6,973 nt of DNA from the NCBI GenBank assembly GCA_030044035.1, contig JASHWN010000468.1:1-6973 (forward strand), given 5' to 3'. A model generated the notes under the pieces. That model had not been told where the DNA came from. It ran no database searches and was given only the letters and a program-made list of their open reading frames with translations. Of the stretch, positions 1 through 5,566 are shown piece by piece. This DNA is from Xanthobacteraceae bacterium (GTDB taxonomy: Bacteria > Pseudomonadota > Alphaproteobacteria > Rhizobiales > Xanthobacteraceae). Position numbers and translations under genes: made by a program. Within the stretch, counting starts at the first letter, position 1; each line of letters opens with the position of its first letter.

Positions 1-347
1 GCCGCGACCGGCTCGACGGCGCCGCGCGCGCGCACTTGGCGCTGCAAGGCCTTCCAGTAAAACGTCAGCGCCGCCTTCGGCACGCCCTCGAGCTCGGCGG
101 CCTTCACGCTGCCGAGATTGGTGTAGAACACAAAGCCGCGCTCGTCGAAGCCCTTGAGCAGCACCATCCGCACATTGGGCATCCCGGAGCCGTCGACAGT
201 GGCGACCGCCATGGCGTCAGGGTTGACCGGCTCGGCGCCCTTGGCCTCCACGAACCAGGCACCGAACAGGCGCCACGGCTCGGTAGCTTCGGTGAAGTCA
301 CCGCCCGTTAACCAAGTCGGGTGCTCAATGGACGCCGTGTCGTTCAT
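1..347 (-). CDS. pdxH: Pyridoxamine/pyridoxine 5'-phosphate oxidase, 5' part (gene runs off the window start)
   Basis: PdxH uses FMN and O2 to oxidise pyridoxine or pyridoxamine 5'-phosphate to pyridoxal 5'-phosphate in the cytosol (vitamin B6 synthesis and salvage). The 115 visible residues start [10 protein letters not shown] and carry the family's FMN/substrate blocks in order: RMVLLKG (60-66), FVFYTN (72-77), GSVKAAEL (79-86) and [12 protein letters not shown] (98-109). Family members are about 200-230 residues, so roughly half is missing. In the E. coli enzyme the third block reads SRKA and its Arg contacts FMN; here it is SVKA, a change I also recall in other Bradyrhizobium-type PdxH. 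The start at 347 fits the family N-terminus. An in-frame ATG at 368-366 would add MSTCGTP but would overlap the start of the divergent lipoprotein gene. No clear Shine-Dalgarno is seen for either start. Confidence 0.93.
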   Translation of the reverse strand, partial: MNDTASIEHPTWLTGGDFTEATEPWRLFGAWFVEAKGAEPVNPDAMAVATVDGSGMPNVRMVLLKGFDERGFVFYTNLGSVKAAELEGVPKAALTFYWKALQRQVRARGAVEPVA

Positions 348-366
348 CGGAGTGCCGCAAGTGCTC

Positions 367-873
367 ATGCGGGGCGATCCGCGGGCCCGCCGCTCTGTAT
401 ATAGTGGAACCGCGACGCCGCGCCTATCTGCGCCACGGCGCGCCGCGGCGGCGATGATTGTCGCGCTGGCCTGCGGCGGCTGCTCCTACCAACTCGACTC
501 GATGTTCTCAAAGCCGGATGCCGACGTGGAGCAGACCGGCTCGATCACGCATTCAACGGCGGCAGACAGCGCCCATGACGCGGCCGCCGCAGAGCCGTCG
601 CCGATCGACCTGGCTTACGCGCGCGCCGCCGCCGCGGAAGCCTTGGCGCGCGACACCAAGGGCAACAGCGTGCCCTGGCGCAATCCCGATACCGGGGTCG
701 GCGGCAACATCACGCCGCTTGCCGCCACGCACGAGGAAGACGGCCTGCCCTGCCGCGATTTCCTGGCAAGCTTTGTGCACGCAGGGTCACCAGCCTGGCT
801 GCAGGGTTCGGCCTGCCGTACCGCCCGCGGCGACTGGGAGGTCAAGAGCCTCAAGCCGCTGAAATCGGGCTGA
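367..873 (+). CDS. RT0821/Lpp0805-type surface lipoprotein (17-kDa-antigen-like)
   Basis: Predicted envelope lipoprotein of 168 residues; no enzymatic role is known for the family. The N-terminus is Arg-rich (residues 2-25), followed by a short hydrophobic stretch, [11 protein letters not shown], and the probable lipidated Cys39 in [10 protein letters not shown]. The lipobox is imperfect because Cys takes the usual Leu/Val position. A low-complexity Ala/Asp spacer (50-95) follows. The conserved surface-antigen domain has a W-N-TG-G-TP pattern (104-117), CRDF (129-132) and a GSACR...GDW block (147-157); Cys129 and Cys150 could form a disulfide. Starts: ATG 367 is listed, but GTG 361 has a GGAG (349-352) at a better 8-nt spacing and adds only two residues. 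ATG 454 would leave too short a signal peptide. The frame is open further upstream, but that part is the reverse side of pdxH. The gene ends 136 bp before dnaJ. Confidence 0.8.
   Translation: MRGDPRARRSVYSGTATPRLSAPRRAAAAMIVALACGGCSYQLDSMFSKPDADVEQTGSITHSTAADSAHDAAAAEPSPIDLAYARAAAAEALARDTKGNSVPWRNPDTGVGGNITPLAATHEEDGLPCRDFLASFVHAGSPAWLQGSACRTARGDWEVKSLKPLKSG
398..404. promoter_or_regulatory. AT-rich TATATAG island, possible -10 element in the pdxH/lipoprotein divergent region
   Basis: A TATATAG stretch stands out in otherwise very GC-rich DNA 51 bp upstream of the pdxH start. TATATA reads the same on both strands, so it could be a -10 box for pdxH (minus) or for the lipoprotein gene (plus). 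In the plus direction translation would then have to start after it. No convincing -35 box lies 16-18 bp away on either side, so this is a weak call. Confidence 0.22.
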
Positions 874-1009
874 TTTGCGAGCTGCGACGGCGTCGCTGCA
901 CGAGCCCGCGCATTGCGCAGCGGCCCCTTTGCGCCCACATTGAGCGCCAATACCAGTCAGTGGGCAGGCGGGGGCCGGCCCGACAAGCGAACAGCGGAGT
1001 CCCTTCGGG

Positions 1010-2011
1010 ATGCGCGACCCCTATGAGGTCCTGGGCGTCAGTCGCAAAGCGAGTGCAGCGGAGATCAAGAGCGCCTACCGGAAGCTCGCGAAGAAACTGC
1101 ATCCCGACGCCAACAAGAACGATCCGAAGGCGGCGTCGCGCTTTGCCGAGTTGAACGCCGCGCACGAAATCATCGGCGACGAGGACAAGCGCAAGGCCTT
1201 CGACCGCGGCGAGATCGACGCCGAGGGCAAGCCGCGCTTCCAGGGTTTTGAGGGCTTTGGGGCGGGCGCCGGCGGCGGCCCGCGCGGCGGTTTCGGCGGC
1301 GGCGGCGATGATGCGCATTTCGAAAGTTTCAACTTCGGGCCGGAAGGCTTTACCCGCTCTACGCGCGGCCGCAGTGGCGGGGGCGGCGGCGGTTTTGGCG
1401 GCTTCGAAGACATTTTGCGCGAGGCGTTCGGCCGCGGCGGCGGCGCCGGCCGTCGCGGCCGCGCACAGTTCGAGGCCGAGGATTTCGGCGCGCCCGGCGC
1501 TGACGTCCATGCCGACATGAGCGTGACGCTGCCGGAGGCGGCGCGCGGCGTCACGAGAAGGCTGCGGCTGCCGACCGGCAAGGACCTCGACGTGAAAATC
1601 CCCGCCGGCATTTTGAGCGGCCAGCAGGTCCGGCTGCGCGGCCAAGGCATGGCCGGCCAAAGCAGCGCCGGCGACGTGCTGATCACGGTGCAGATCCTGC
1701 CGCATCCGTTTTTCACGCTCGACGGCAACGACGTCAAACTCGACCTGCCGATTACGCTGTACGAGGCGGTGCTCGGCGGCAAGGTGCGCGCCCCGACGCT
1801 CGAAGGTCACGTCGAGCTGACGATCCCGCCCTGGACCAACAGCGGGCGCACGTTCCGGCTGCGCGGCAAGGGCTTTCCCATGAAAGGCGGCCACGGCGAT
1901 CTGTTGGCCACCGTCCGCATCATGTTGCCCGAGGGCGGCGACGCCGAGCTCGAAACGCTGATGAAGAAATGGCGCGGCGAAAAGTCGTTCGACCCGCGGC
2001 ATGAGATGTGA
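1010..2011 (+). CDS. DnaJ-class co-chaperone without zinc finger (class B, CbpA-like)
   Basis: Hsp40 co-chaperone: the J-domain stimulates DnaK ATPase and the C-terminal domains hold unfolded clients, in the cytosol. The 333-residue protein has a J-domain (1-70) with the essential HPD at 31-33 after helix II (KSAYRKLAKKL). A long Gly/Phe region (78-150, many GGFGG runs) follows. Two beta-rich substrate domains span about 165-245 and 248-325, with the typical IPAGILSGQQVRLRGQG and IPPWTNSGRTFRLRGKGFP segments. No CxxCxGxG repeats are present, so it is not the classical dnaJ partner of grpE/dnaK. The start ATG has GGAG at 996-999, a 10-nt spacing. No heat-shock (RpoH) promoter could be recognised in the 136-bp upstream gap, which holds only small GC hairpins (for example 884-896). 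The 3' end has a degenerate copy at 3781-3899. Confidence 0.92.
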   Translation: MRDPYEVLGVSRKASAAEIKSAYRKLAKKLHPDANKNDPKAASRFAELNAAHEIIGDEDKRKAFDRGEIDAEGKPRFQGFEGFGAGAGGGPRGGFGGGGDDAHFESFNFGPEGFTRSTRGRSGGGGGGFGGFEDILREAFGRGGGAGRRGRAQFEAEDFGAPGADVHADMSVTLPEAARGVTRRLRLPTGKDLDVKIPAGILSGQQVRLRGQGMAGQSSAGDVLITVQILPHPFFTLDGNDVKLDLPITLYEAVLGGKVRAPTLEGHVELTIPPWTNSGRTFRLRGKGFPMKGGHGDLLATVRIMLPEGGDAELETLMKKWRGEKSFDPRHEM

Positions 2012-2090
2012 GGCGGACGAGCCATCCCCCGTAAGGTGCCTCGGACCTGCGTCTGCCACTCGATCATAGCGTGCGCGATAGAGAATCCAC

Positions 2091-2107
2091 AATTAACCAT
2101 GAATTAA
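2091..2107 (+). promoter_or_regulatory. Two AATTAA boxes 11 bp apart upstream of the His-rich gene promoter
   Basis: AATTAA occurs at 2091-2096 and again at 2102-2107, one helical turn apart. It is the most AT-rich spot in this part of the window and lies just upstream of the candidate -35 box at 2121. It could be an UP-element or an activator site; this is inference from position and composition only. Confidence 0.3.
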
Positions 2108-2120
2108 GGAACCCGGCTCC

Positions 2121-2148
2121 TTGGCTGGCCAACATACTTAAGTATATC
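2121..2148 (+). promoter_or_regulatory. Candidate promoter of the His-rich secreted protein gene
   Basis: TTGGCT (2121-2126) followed after 16 bp by TATATC (2143-2148) resembles a housekeeping sigma promoter. Transcription would start near 2155, leaving a leader of about 30 nt before ATG 2189. It would leave only about 13 nt before ATG 2168, one reason to prefer the later start. Confidence 0.42.
2134..2145. promoter_or_regulatory. Perfect 12-bp palindrome ATACTTAAGTAT inside the promoter (operator candidate)
   Basis: The 12 bases read identically on both strands and span the spacer and the first bases of the candidate -10 box of the downstream gene. Such a placement is typical of a repressor operator. 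The regulator is unknown, and none is encoded next to the gene in this window. Confidence 0.35.
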
Positions 2149-2188
2149 TATCGTCAGTTGTGCGGCGATGAGGGCAACGGAGCGAATG

Positions 2189-2584
2189 ATGCTAAAATCT
2201 GCAACTACATTATTGGCGGCATTGACCGCAGGATGGGTGCTCTTCGGCTCCCCAACCAGCGCCAGCGCCGGCGAGGACTGTGGGGCGTGCAAGCCCACCA
2301 TCAGAATCATACACAAACACAGGGTCGTGGAAAAGAACGTCTACATCCACCACCACAAGGACGTCGACGAGAAGGTACCGGTTCGTCACACAACCCTGAT
2401 TGTCACTGACGTGACGCCGATCAAGCATGTTCACGAGATCGTTCACGTTACCATTCATAAAGTGCCGGTCCCGTACTACGTGACCGACACCAAAACTGTA
2501 TGGAATCGGGAAAAGGTCACATTCGACACCAGAACCGTCACGCGCTACGTCGGCTGTGGTTGCCAATCGCATCACGCTTATTGA
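2189..2584 (+). CDS. Small secreted His-rich protein with CxxC and CxC motifs, function unknown
   Basis: I do not recognise a named family, although His/Val-rich exported proteins of this style are familiar from Rhizobiales genomes. From ATG 2189 it has 131 residues: MLK, a hydrophobic core (TTLLAALTAGWVLFG) and a likely signal-peptidase site SASA|GED after residue 27. The mature chain opens with CGAC (31-34) and ends with CGC (123-125) and HH. It holds 12 histidines, several in alternating patterns (IHKHR, YIHHHK, KHVHEIVHV), and many alternating Val/Thr residues that suggest beta strands. This would suit metal binding in the periplasm or at the surface, but that is inference. The start was chosen because GGAG (2179-2182) is 6 nt away; ATG 2186 and ATG 2168 are also in frame. 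GC is near 52% in sampled lines, well below dnaJ, which suggests acquired DNA. Confidence 0.72.
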   Translation: MLKSATTLLAALTAGWVLFGSPTSASAGEDCGACKPTIRIIHKHRVVEKNVYIHHHKDVDEKVPVRHTTLIVTDVTPIKHVHEIVHVTIHKVPVPYYVTDTKTVWNREKVTFDTRTVTRYVGCGCQSHHAY

Positions 2585-2592
2585 CGGAACAA

Positions 2593-2608
2593 GCGTCCTG
2601 AAACGGCG
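2593..2608 (+). repeat. 16-bp direct repeat, left copy (GCGTCCTGAAACGGCG)
   Basis: This copy matches 3651-3666 at 15 of 16 positions (C versus T at position 12). The two copies lie immediately outside the two ends of the HExxH lipoprotein gene. A match of this length could also arise by chance in 7 kb. Confidence 0.35.
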
Positions 2609-2631
2609 CGCGGCGGTCCAGCCGCGCCCGT
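2603..2631. terminator. Hairpin between convergent genes, probable bidirectional terminator
   Basis: ACGG (2603-2606), one bulged C, then GCGCGGC (2608-2614) pairs with GCCGCGC (2621-2627) and CCGT (2628-2631) around a GGTCCA loop: 11 pairs in all. It lies 19 bp after the His-rich gene stop and 46 bp from the stop of the opposing lipoprotein gene. There is no real T-run on either side, so termination would rely on the stem alone or on Rho. Confidence 0.5.
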
Positions 2632-2677
2632 TATCCCGCTCGGACATCTAAAGCCGCGCCCACGCCGGTTCTGCTTG

Positions 2678-3634
2678 TTAATAGCGGGACGCGGTTCGCG
2701 GCGTTCTCAGACAGTCCACGGGGCAGATCGGCGGCCTGCCGAGGATCGTTTGCATCGCGGAGCGCGGCCCGGCCTCGCAAAACCGCCGGATGTAGGTCTT
2801 GTCCTCGCCGCCGATATTGGGAATACGGCAAGACGACACCATCACCTGTTCGGCGCGCTTCCACAACGCCGCCACTGTGTTTGCGACCGGCGGTTCCTGC
2901 AGGCCGCTCCAGGTGATCGGCTCGCTTTCCTTTGCCGTCTCGACATAAACAGCGACGAACGCCATGAGCGCCGCCAGCCCATCGCGATGGTCGACTTCCA
3001 CATCGTGTGGACGCAAGTTATCCAAATTGACCGCCGCGTTCAGGTCATGAGAATACGCGTTGAGCTCGTCGAGCAGATACAGAAAATCCGTCGCCGAGCT
3101 GGCTTCGCCCGGGGTCAGGTAGGTGTCGACGAAGTGGCTCGGCGTGAATTTCCCGGCGATGAGTGAGGGCGCATAAAATTTGGACACTTCATGGGGCCGG
3201 CCGATTTGGCCGCCGTTCACCAGCGGAAAAGCGTCGTGCCGCGACGTGACGTAGTGGGTCGACTCGTGTACCGCCGTCGATAGGCCAAGCTGTACGTCAT
3301 CGCAGGTGATCCAACGGCGAAAAAACTGCTTGTCGTCGATCAGTTCATAAATGGAATACCCGTCAGGGTCCAAGACCTTCAACTGCCTTATGGCGTTTTG
3401 CTGGCACTCACCCGCTTGCGACGCGGCCGCCGGACCTCGGGGCGCGGCGGTCTCGCCCGGTGGCCCCGCCACGGCCGCCTCATGCATGCCGGTCGCGCGC
3501 GGTGGCGTCCCCACCGCCGCCTCATGCATACCGGTCTCGCCCGGTGGCGTCCCCACCGCCGCCTCATGCGGGCCTGGTCCGTTCGAGGCACAAGACAGGA
3601 CGAGCAAAAACAGCAGAGGTGACAACTTACGCAT
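2678..3634 (-). CDS. Putative lipoprotein with HExxH zinc-peptidase motif and tandem-repeat linker
   Basis: 318 residues, no family recognised. The N-terminus MRKLSPLLFLLVLSC is a lipoprotein signal with likely lipidated Cys15. A Pro/Gly/Ala linker contains three 14-residue repeats of the type HEAAVGTPPGETGM (23-64). The main domain (about 75-318) carries STAVHESTHYVTS with an HExxH motif (His123, Glu124, His127), preceded by a hydrophobic or small residue pattern as in zincins. Glu190 in LLDELNAYSHD, 63 residues on, is a candidate third zinc ligand of gluzincin type. Six further Cys (77, 111, 269, 286, 304, 308) could form disulfides outside the cytoplasm. A protease role is inferred from the motif alone. 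No good Shine-Dalgarno precedes ATG 3634 (AGGA is 18 nt away), but the signal peptide fixes the start well. It is convergent with the His-rich gene. Confidence 0.72.
   Translation of the reverse strand: MRKLSPLLFLLVLSCASNGPGPHEAAVGTPPGETGMHEAAVGTPPRATGMHEAAVAGPPGETAAPRGPAAASQAGECQQNAIRQLKVLDPDGYSIYELIDDKQFFRRWITCDDVQLGLSTAVHESTHYVTSRHDAFPLVNGGQIGRPHEVSKFYAPSLIAGKFTPSHFVDTYLTPGEASSATDFLYLLDELNAYSHDLNAAVNLDNLRPHDVEVDHRDGLAALMAFVAVYVETAKESEPITWSGLQEPPVANTVAALWKRAEQVMVSSCRIPNIGGEDKTYIRRFCEAGPRSAMQTILGRPPICPVDCLRTPRTASRY
3450..3575 (-). repeat. Three tandem 42-bp repeats within the lipoprotein gene
   Basis: Units at 3450-3491, 3492-3533 and 3534-3575 share most bases and keep the reading frame (42 = 14 codons). 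They encode the HEAAV-GTPP-type linker between the lipid anchor and the HExxH domain. The middle and the gene-proximal units share a long identical core (GGTGGCGTCCCCACCGCCGC). Copy number may vary between strains and set the reach of the domain from the membrane. Confidence 0.9.
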
Positions 3635-3650
3635 GACGCTTACTGCACAG

Positions 3651-3666
3651 GCGTCCTGAAATGGCG
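3651..3666 (+). repeat. 16-bp direct repeat, right copy (GCGTCCTGAAATGGCG)
   Basis: Partner of 2593-2608 (15/16 identical), sitting 17 bp upstream of the lipoprotein start codon. Together the two copies bracket a segment of about 1.04 kb containing only that gene. Confidence 0.35.
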
Positions 3667-3780
3667 ATCGGACGGGATCCCCGGTGACGGCCGCTCATCA
3701 GGCAAGATTGGCCTAAATGGTAAATTCTAAGTTGAGCAACGACATTTGGAACGGAAGATTGTGGCGCCAATGCGTAGAGC

Positions 3781-3899
3781 TGGCGCGGCGACCAGTTCGC
3801 CACCGTGCGCATCATGCCCGAAGGAGGCGACACCGAGCTCGAAGCGTGGTGAAAAAATGACGCCGCGACGAGCAGTTCATTCCGCGCAAGGACATGTGA
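3781..3899 (+). pseudogene. Decayed 3' end of a second dnaJ-like gene
   Basis: The stretch translates as RGDQFATVRIMPEGGDTELEA, then after a frameshift VVKK-stop-RRDEQFIPRKDM-stop. This matches the last about 38 residues of the intact DnaJ (HGDLLATVRIMLPEGGDAELETLMKKWRGEKSFDPRHEM). Aligned by hand, 3799-3899 agrees with 1907-2011 at 81 of 101 bases, with one codon missing, one single-base deletion (the CTG codon becomes TG) and TGG changed to TGA. It even ends in the same ATG-TGA. Similarity may reach back to CCAATG at 3767. With about 20% divergence it is either an old duplication or the end of a different dnaJ allele. The rest of the gene is absent, and the sequence before it (3667-3766) shows nothing recognisable. 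Confidence 0.82.
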
Positions 3900-4016
3900 G
3901 CGCGTTGGCCGCAGGGCATTGTCTTCGACACTCCGCTGTAGCTTATTTGTTGGTCGCGCGTCGCCGTCGATCGCAACAGCTTCTCTGATCGAGAAGAAAA
4001 GCTTCTGGGTTGAAAA
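3900..4016. other. Non-coding stretch with no recognised feature
   Basis: Part of the 551-bp gap between the lipoprotein gene and the anti-sigma gene. Apart from the dnaJ remnant before it and the palindromic repeats after it, I see only a small hairpin (CTTCTC 3980-3985 with GAGAAG 3991-3996) and no supported reading frame. Confidence 0.5.
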
Positions 4017-4031
4017 ATGATTGCGTTTCCT

Positions 4032-4064
4032 GGCGCGGCGCAGCACGAAGTGGTGCGCCGCGCC
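4032..4064. repeat. Long perfect-stem palindrome (REP-like element, first hairpin)
   Basis: GGCGCGGCGCA (4032-4042) pairs perfectly with TGCGCCGCGCC (4054-4064). Inside, CAC (4044-4046) pairs with GTG (4050-4052) around a GAA loop, interrupted by one G-G mismatch. It directly precedes a second palindromic module. Short intergenic palindromes like this, with GAA or TTC loops, are dispersed in many copies in Bradyrhizobium-type genomes as I remember them. Confidence 0.7.
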
Positions 4065-4096
4065 CGGGATCGTTACGAACTCCGCGTGTGGAAAGG

Positions 4097-4171
4097 TCCC
4101 GGATCAGCGGTGCACCGCCGCAGCGCGTCGAAGACGCGCGTAAACGCGCTTATGCTGCACCGCATCCGGGA
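4097..4171. repeat. Palindromic element with nested hairpin (REP-like, second module)
   Basis: The outer arms are TCCCGGAT-CA-GCGGTGCA (4097-4114) and TGCACCGCATCCGGGA (4156-4171), which are reverse complements apart from the bulged CA. Inside, GCGCGTC (4123-4129) pairs with GACGCGC (4133-4139) around a GAA loop. An alternative stem, GCGCGT (4136-4141) with ACGCGC (4144-4149), excludes it. The element ends 14 bp beyond the anti-sigma stop codon, so it may also protect or terminate the sigma/anti-sigma transcript. The CCCGGAT...ATCCGGG ends resemble dispersed Bradyrhizobium intergenic repeats as remembered. Confidence 0.75.
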
Positions 4172-4185
4172 AACAACCCAGCTAA

Positions 4186-4974
4186 TCACCCGCCGCGCTG
4201 CGGCGAACGCGTGTCGATCTGATCGTAGGCGGCCTGGGCGATGGCATGCAGCTTGTCGCGCTCGGCAGGCCCTGAGAGCACGCAGGCCATGTTGTGATCG
4301 ACCCAGTAATACGCCGCGTTGTGATCGCCGGTGGTGTAGCGCAGCGCCGTCTCGCGGTCGTCGGTTTGCCCGCAATAGAGCGTGAAGCGTTCGCCCGAGC
4401 CGTTCTCGTACATGAAGAACGCGGTCGCTCCGGTCGGACCGGGCAACAGCCGGCCGCCGACCAGTTTCAACCCCATCTTGTCGAGCTCGGGAATCCGCAC
4501 CGGCGAGCCGACGCGCTTGGACAGCCATTGCACCAGATGCGGACGCTCGTCGCCGGCGACTTCGACGGGATGACGGACTTCGACGACATAGAGCCGGTAG
4601 GCGTCGAGCGCGTCGGCGGTAAACTTGCGCAGATCGGACGACGGAGCGCCCTCCGCGTCGCGGGCGAACCAGCCGGCAGCGCCGCCGGCGATGAACGCCG
4701 CAAGCACCGCCGCTGCGGCCGTCGCGGTCACCCGCCAGTGCCGCCGGCGCGCCAGCCGCGCCAGTTCGAGCCGCCGCGGCAGCTTCTCGTCGGCTGCGCC
4801 GCCGTAGCGGGCGCGGATCAATTCGGCCTGGCTGCGCCAGGCGGCGACGCGGGCCGCATCGTCCGGATGCGTTGCGAGCCACGCCTCGACTGCGCCGCGC
4901 CGCTCGGCGGCCAGTTCGCCGTCCACATAGGCGTGGAGCTCGTCCTCGCTCACAATTGGGTCTCGGTCGCTCAT
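4186..4974 (-). CDS. Membrane-anchored anti-sigma factor of the ECF pair
   Basis: It holds the neighbouring ECF sigma factor inactive at the inner membrane until an envelope signal releases it. The 262 residues comprise a cytoplasmic sigma-binding part (1-78; DELHAYVDGEL at 11-21 and a P-DDAARVAAWR segment, the usual start of this family), one transmembrane helix (about 80-103, WRVTATAAAAVLAAFIAGGAAGWF) and a periplasmic domain (about 105-262). The HxxxCxxC zinc anti-sigma motif is absent. The only two Cys, 201 and 231, are on the periplasmic side. The C-terminal YYWVDHNMACVLSG...L..IAQAAY pattern fits Rhizobiales anti-sigma proteins I remember. The start has GGAAAGAG (4982-4989) 7 nt away. 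The gap to the sigma stop is 16 bp, so the two are co-transcribed. The signal sensed is unknown. Confidence 0.87.
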   Translation of the reverse strand: MSDRDPIVSEDELHAYVDGELAAERRGAVEAWLATHPDDAARVAAWRSQAELIRARYGGAADEKLPRRLELARLARRRHWRVTATAAAAVLAAFIAGGAAGWFARDAEGAPSSDLRKFTADALDAYRLYVVEVRHPVEVAGDERPHLVQWLSKRVGSPVRIPELDKMGLKLVGGRLLPGPTGATAFFMYENGSGERFTLYCGQTDDRETALRYTTGDHNAAYYWVDHNMACVLSGPAERDKLHAIAQAAYDQIDTRSPQRGG

Positions 4975-4981
4975 CGTTTCG

Positions 4982-4989
4982 CTCTTTCC
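4982..4989 (-). promoter_or_regulatory. Ribosome binding site of the anti-sigma gene
   Basis: GGAAAGAG on the minus strand, 7 nt before ATG 4974, inside the 16-bp gap after the sigma stop codon. It fixes the start of the second gene of the operon. Confidence 0.7.
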
Positions 4990-4990
4990 G

Positions 4991-5524
4991 TCATTTCACG
5001 CGGCGCAGCGCCGGGCGCTCGCCGTCGAGGTAAGACCTGATCTGCATGCGGGCGCGCGCCAGCCGCGACATCACCGTGCCGATCGGCACGCCCTGAATTT
5101 CCGCAACCTCCCGATAGGTGAGGCCCTCGAGCACCACCAGAAGCAACGCCGTGCGCGGTTCTTCGGCGAGTTCGTCCAACGCGCGGCCGATGTCGCGGCC
5201 GCCCGATTCCGGCGCGCCGCTCACGGCGTCGCTGTCCTTGATCGGCGCCAGCACCGGGCGGCGCGACAAGGCGCGCAGCCGGTTGCGATTGAGGTTGGTG
5301 AGGATCGTGTAAAGCCATGCCCGTACGTCGCCGCCGTGAAACAGATGCTCGGAACGCAGCGCCCGGACCAGCGTATCCTGGACGATATCGTCGGCCGCCT
5401 CGACGTCGCGCGTCAGCGCCCGCGCGTAGCGCCGCAACGCCGGAATGGCGCTCTCTATCTGCTGCCGGAATTCGCCCAAATCGCGCGCTCCGCCGTTACA
5501 GGCAACGTTGACGACATGCGCCAC
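4991..5524 (-). CDS. ECF-type RNA polymerase sigma factor
   Basis: Directs RNA polymerase to a stress regulon when freed from its anti-sigma factor. The 177-residue product has region sigma2 (about 25-90) with DIVQDTLVRAL (46-56) and RAWLYTILTNLNRNR (68-82), a short linker, and region sigma4 (about 115-165) with the helix-turn-helix LTYREVAEIQGVPIGTVMSRLARAR (135-159). It has no sigma1 or sigma3, the mark of ECF factors. Two starts are plausible. GTG at 5524 gives 177 residues but has no clear ribosome site. TTG at 5479 has GGCGGAG 6 nt upstream and begins LGEFRQQIE, close to where relatives start, giving 162 residues. It is the first gene of an operon with the downstream anti-sigma gene. A GGAAT-N16-TGTT promoter upstream may make it autoregulated. 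Confidence 0.92.
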   Translation of the reverse strand: MAHVVNVACNGGARDLGEFRQQIESAIPALRRYARALTRDVEAADDIVQDTLVRALRSEHLFHGGDVRAWLYTILTNLNRNRLRALSRRPVLAPIKDSDAVSGAPESGGRDIGRALDELAEEPRTALLLVVLEGLTYREVAEIQGVPIGTVMSRLARARMQIRSYLDGERPALRRVK

Positions 5525-5566
5525 CGCGACCGGACGCTGTCAAGCAAATCTGCCCGCCTGCACCCA

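Noticed and set aside
154..366. Upstream extension of the surface lipoprotein frame
   Set aside because: This stretch is the reverse strand of pdxH, and the extension would destroy the signal peptide.
851..2092. Long minus-strand open frame of 413 codons opposite dnaJ
   Set aside because: Ala/Arg-rich shadow of a GC-rich gene; the plus frame has a clear J-domain and C-terminal domains.
3450..3575. CRISPR-like array
   Set aside because: The repeats are directly tandem without spacers and are in frame in a protein gene.
3980..3996. Small hairpin CTTCTC-TGATC-GAGAAG
   Set aside because: Weak stem with no T-run after it in either direction; not a terminator.
3627..4046. Minus-strand open frame over the dnaJ remnant
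   Set aside because: Its similarity to a minus frame over dnaJ only mirrors the dnaJ duplication; no signal of a real protein.
4294..5040. Plus-strand open frame opposite the anti-sigma gene
   Set aside because: Shadow frame; the minus strand has a ribosome site, a membrane helix and an operon partner.
5538..5543. Perfect TTGACA on the minus strand before the sigma gene
   Set aside because: The -10 position 16-18 bp on is very poor (CGCATG); it would only fit if translation began at TTG 5479.
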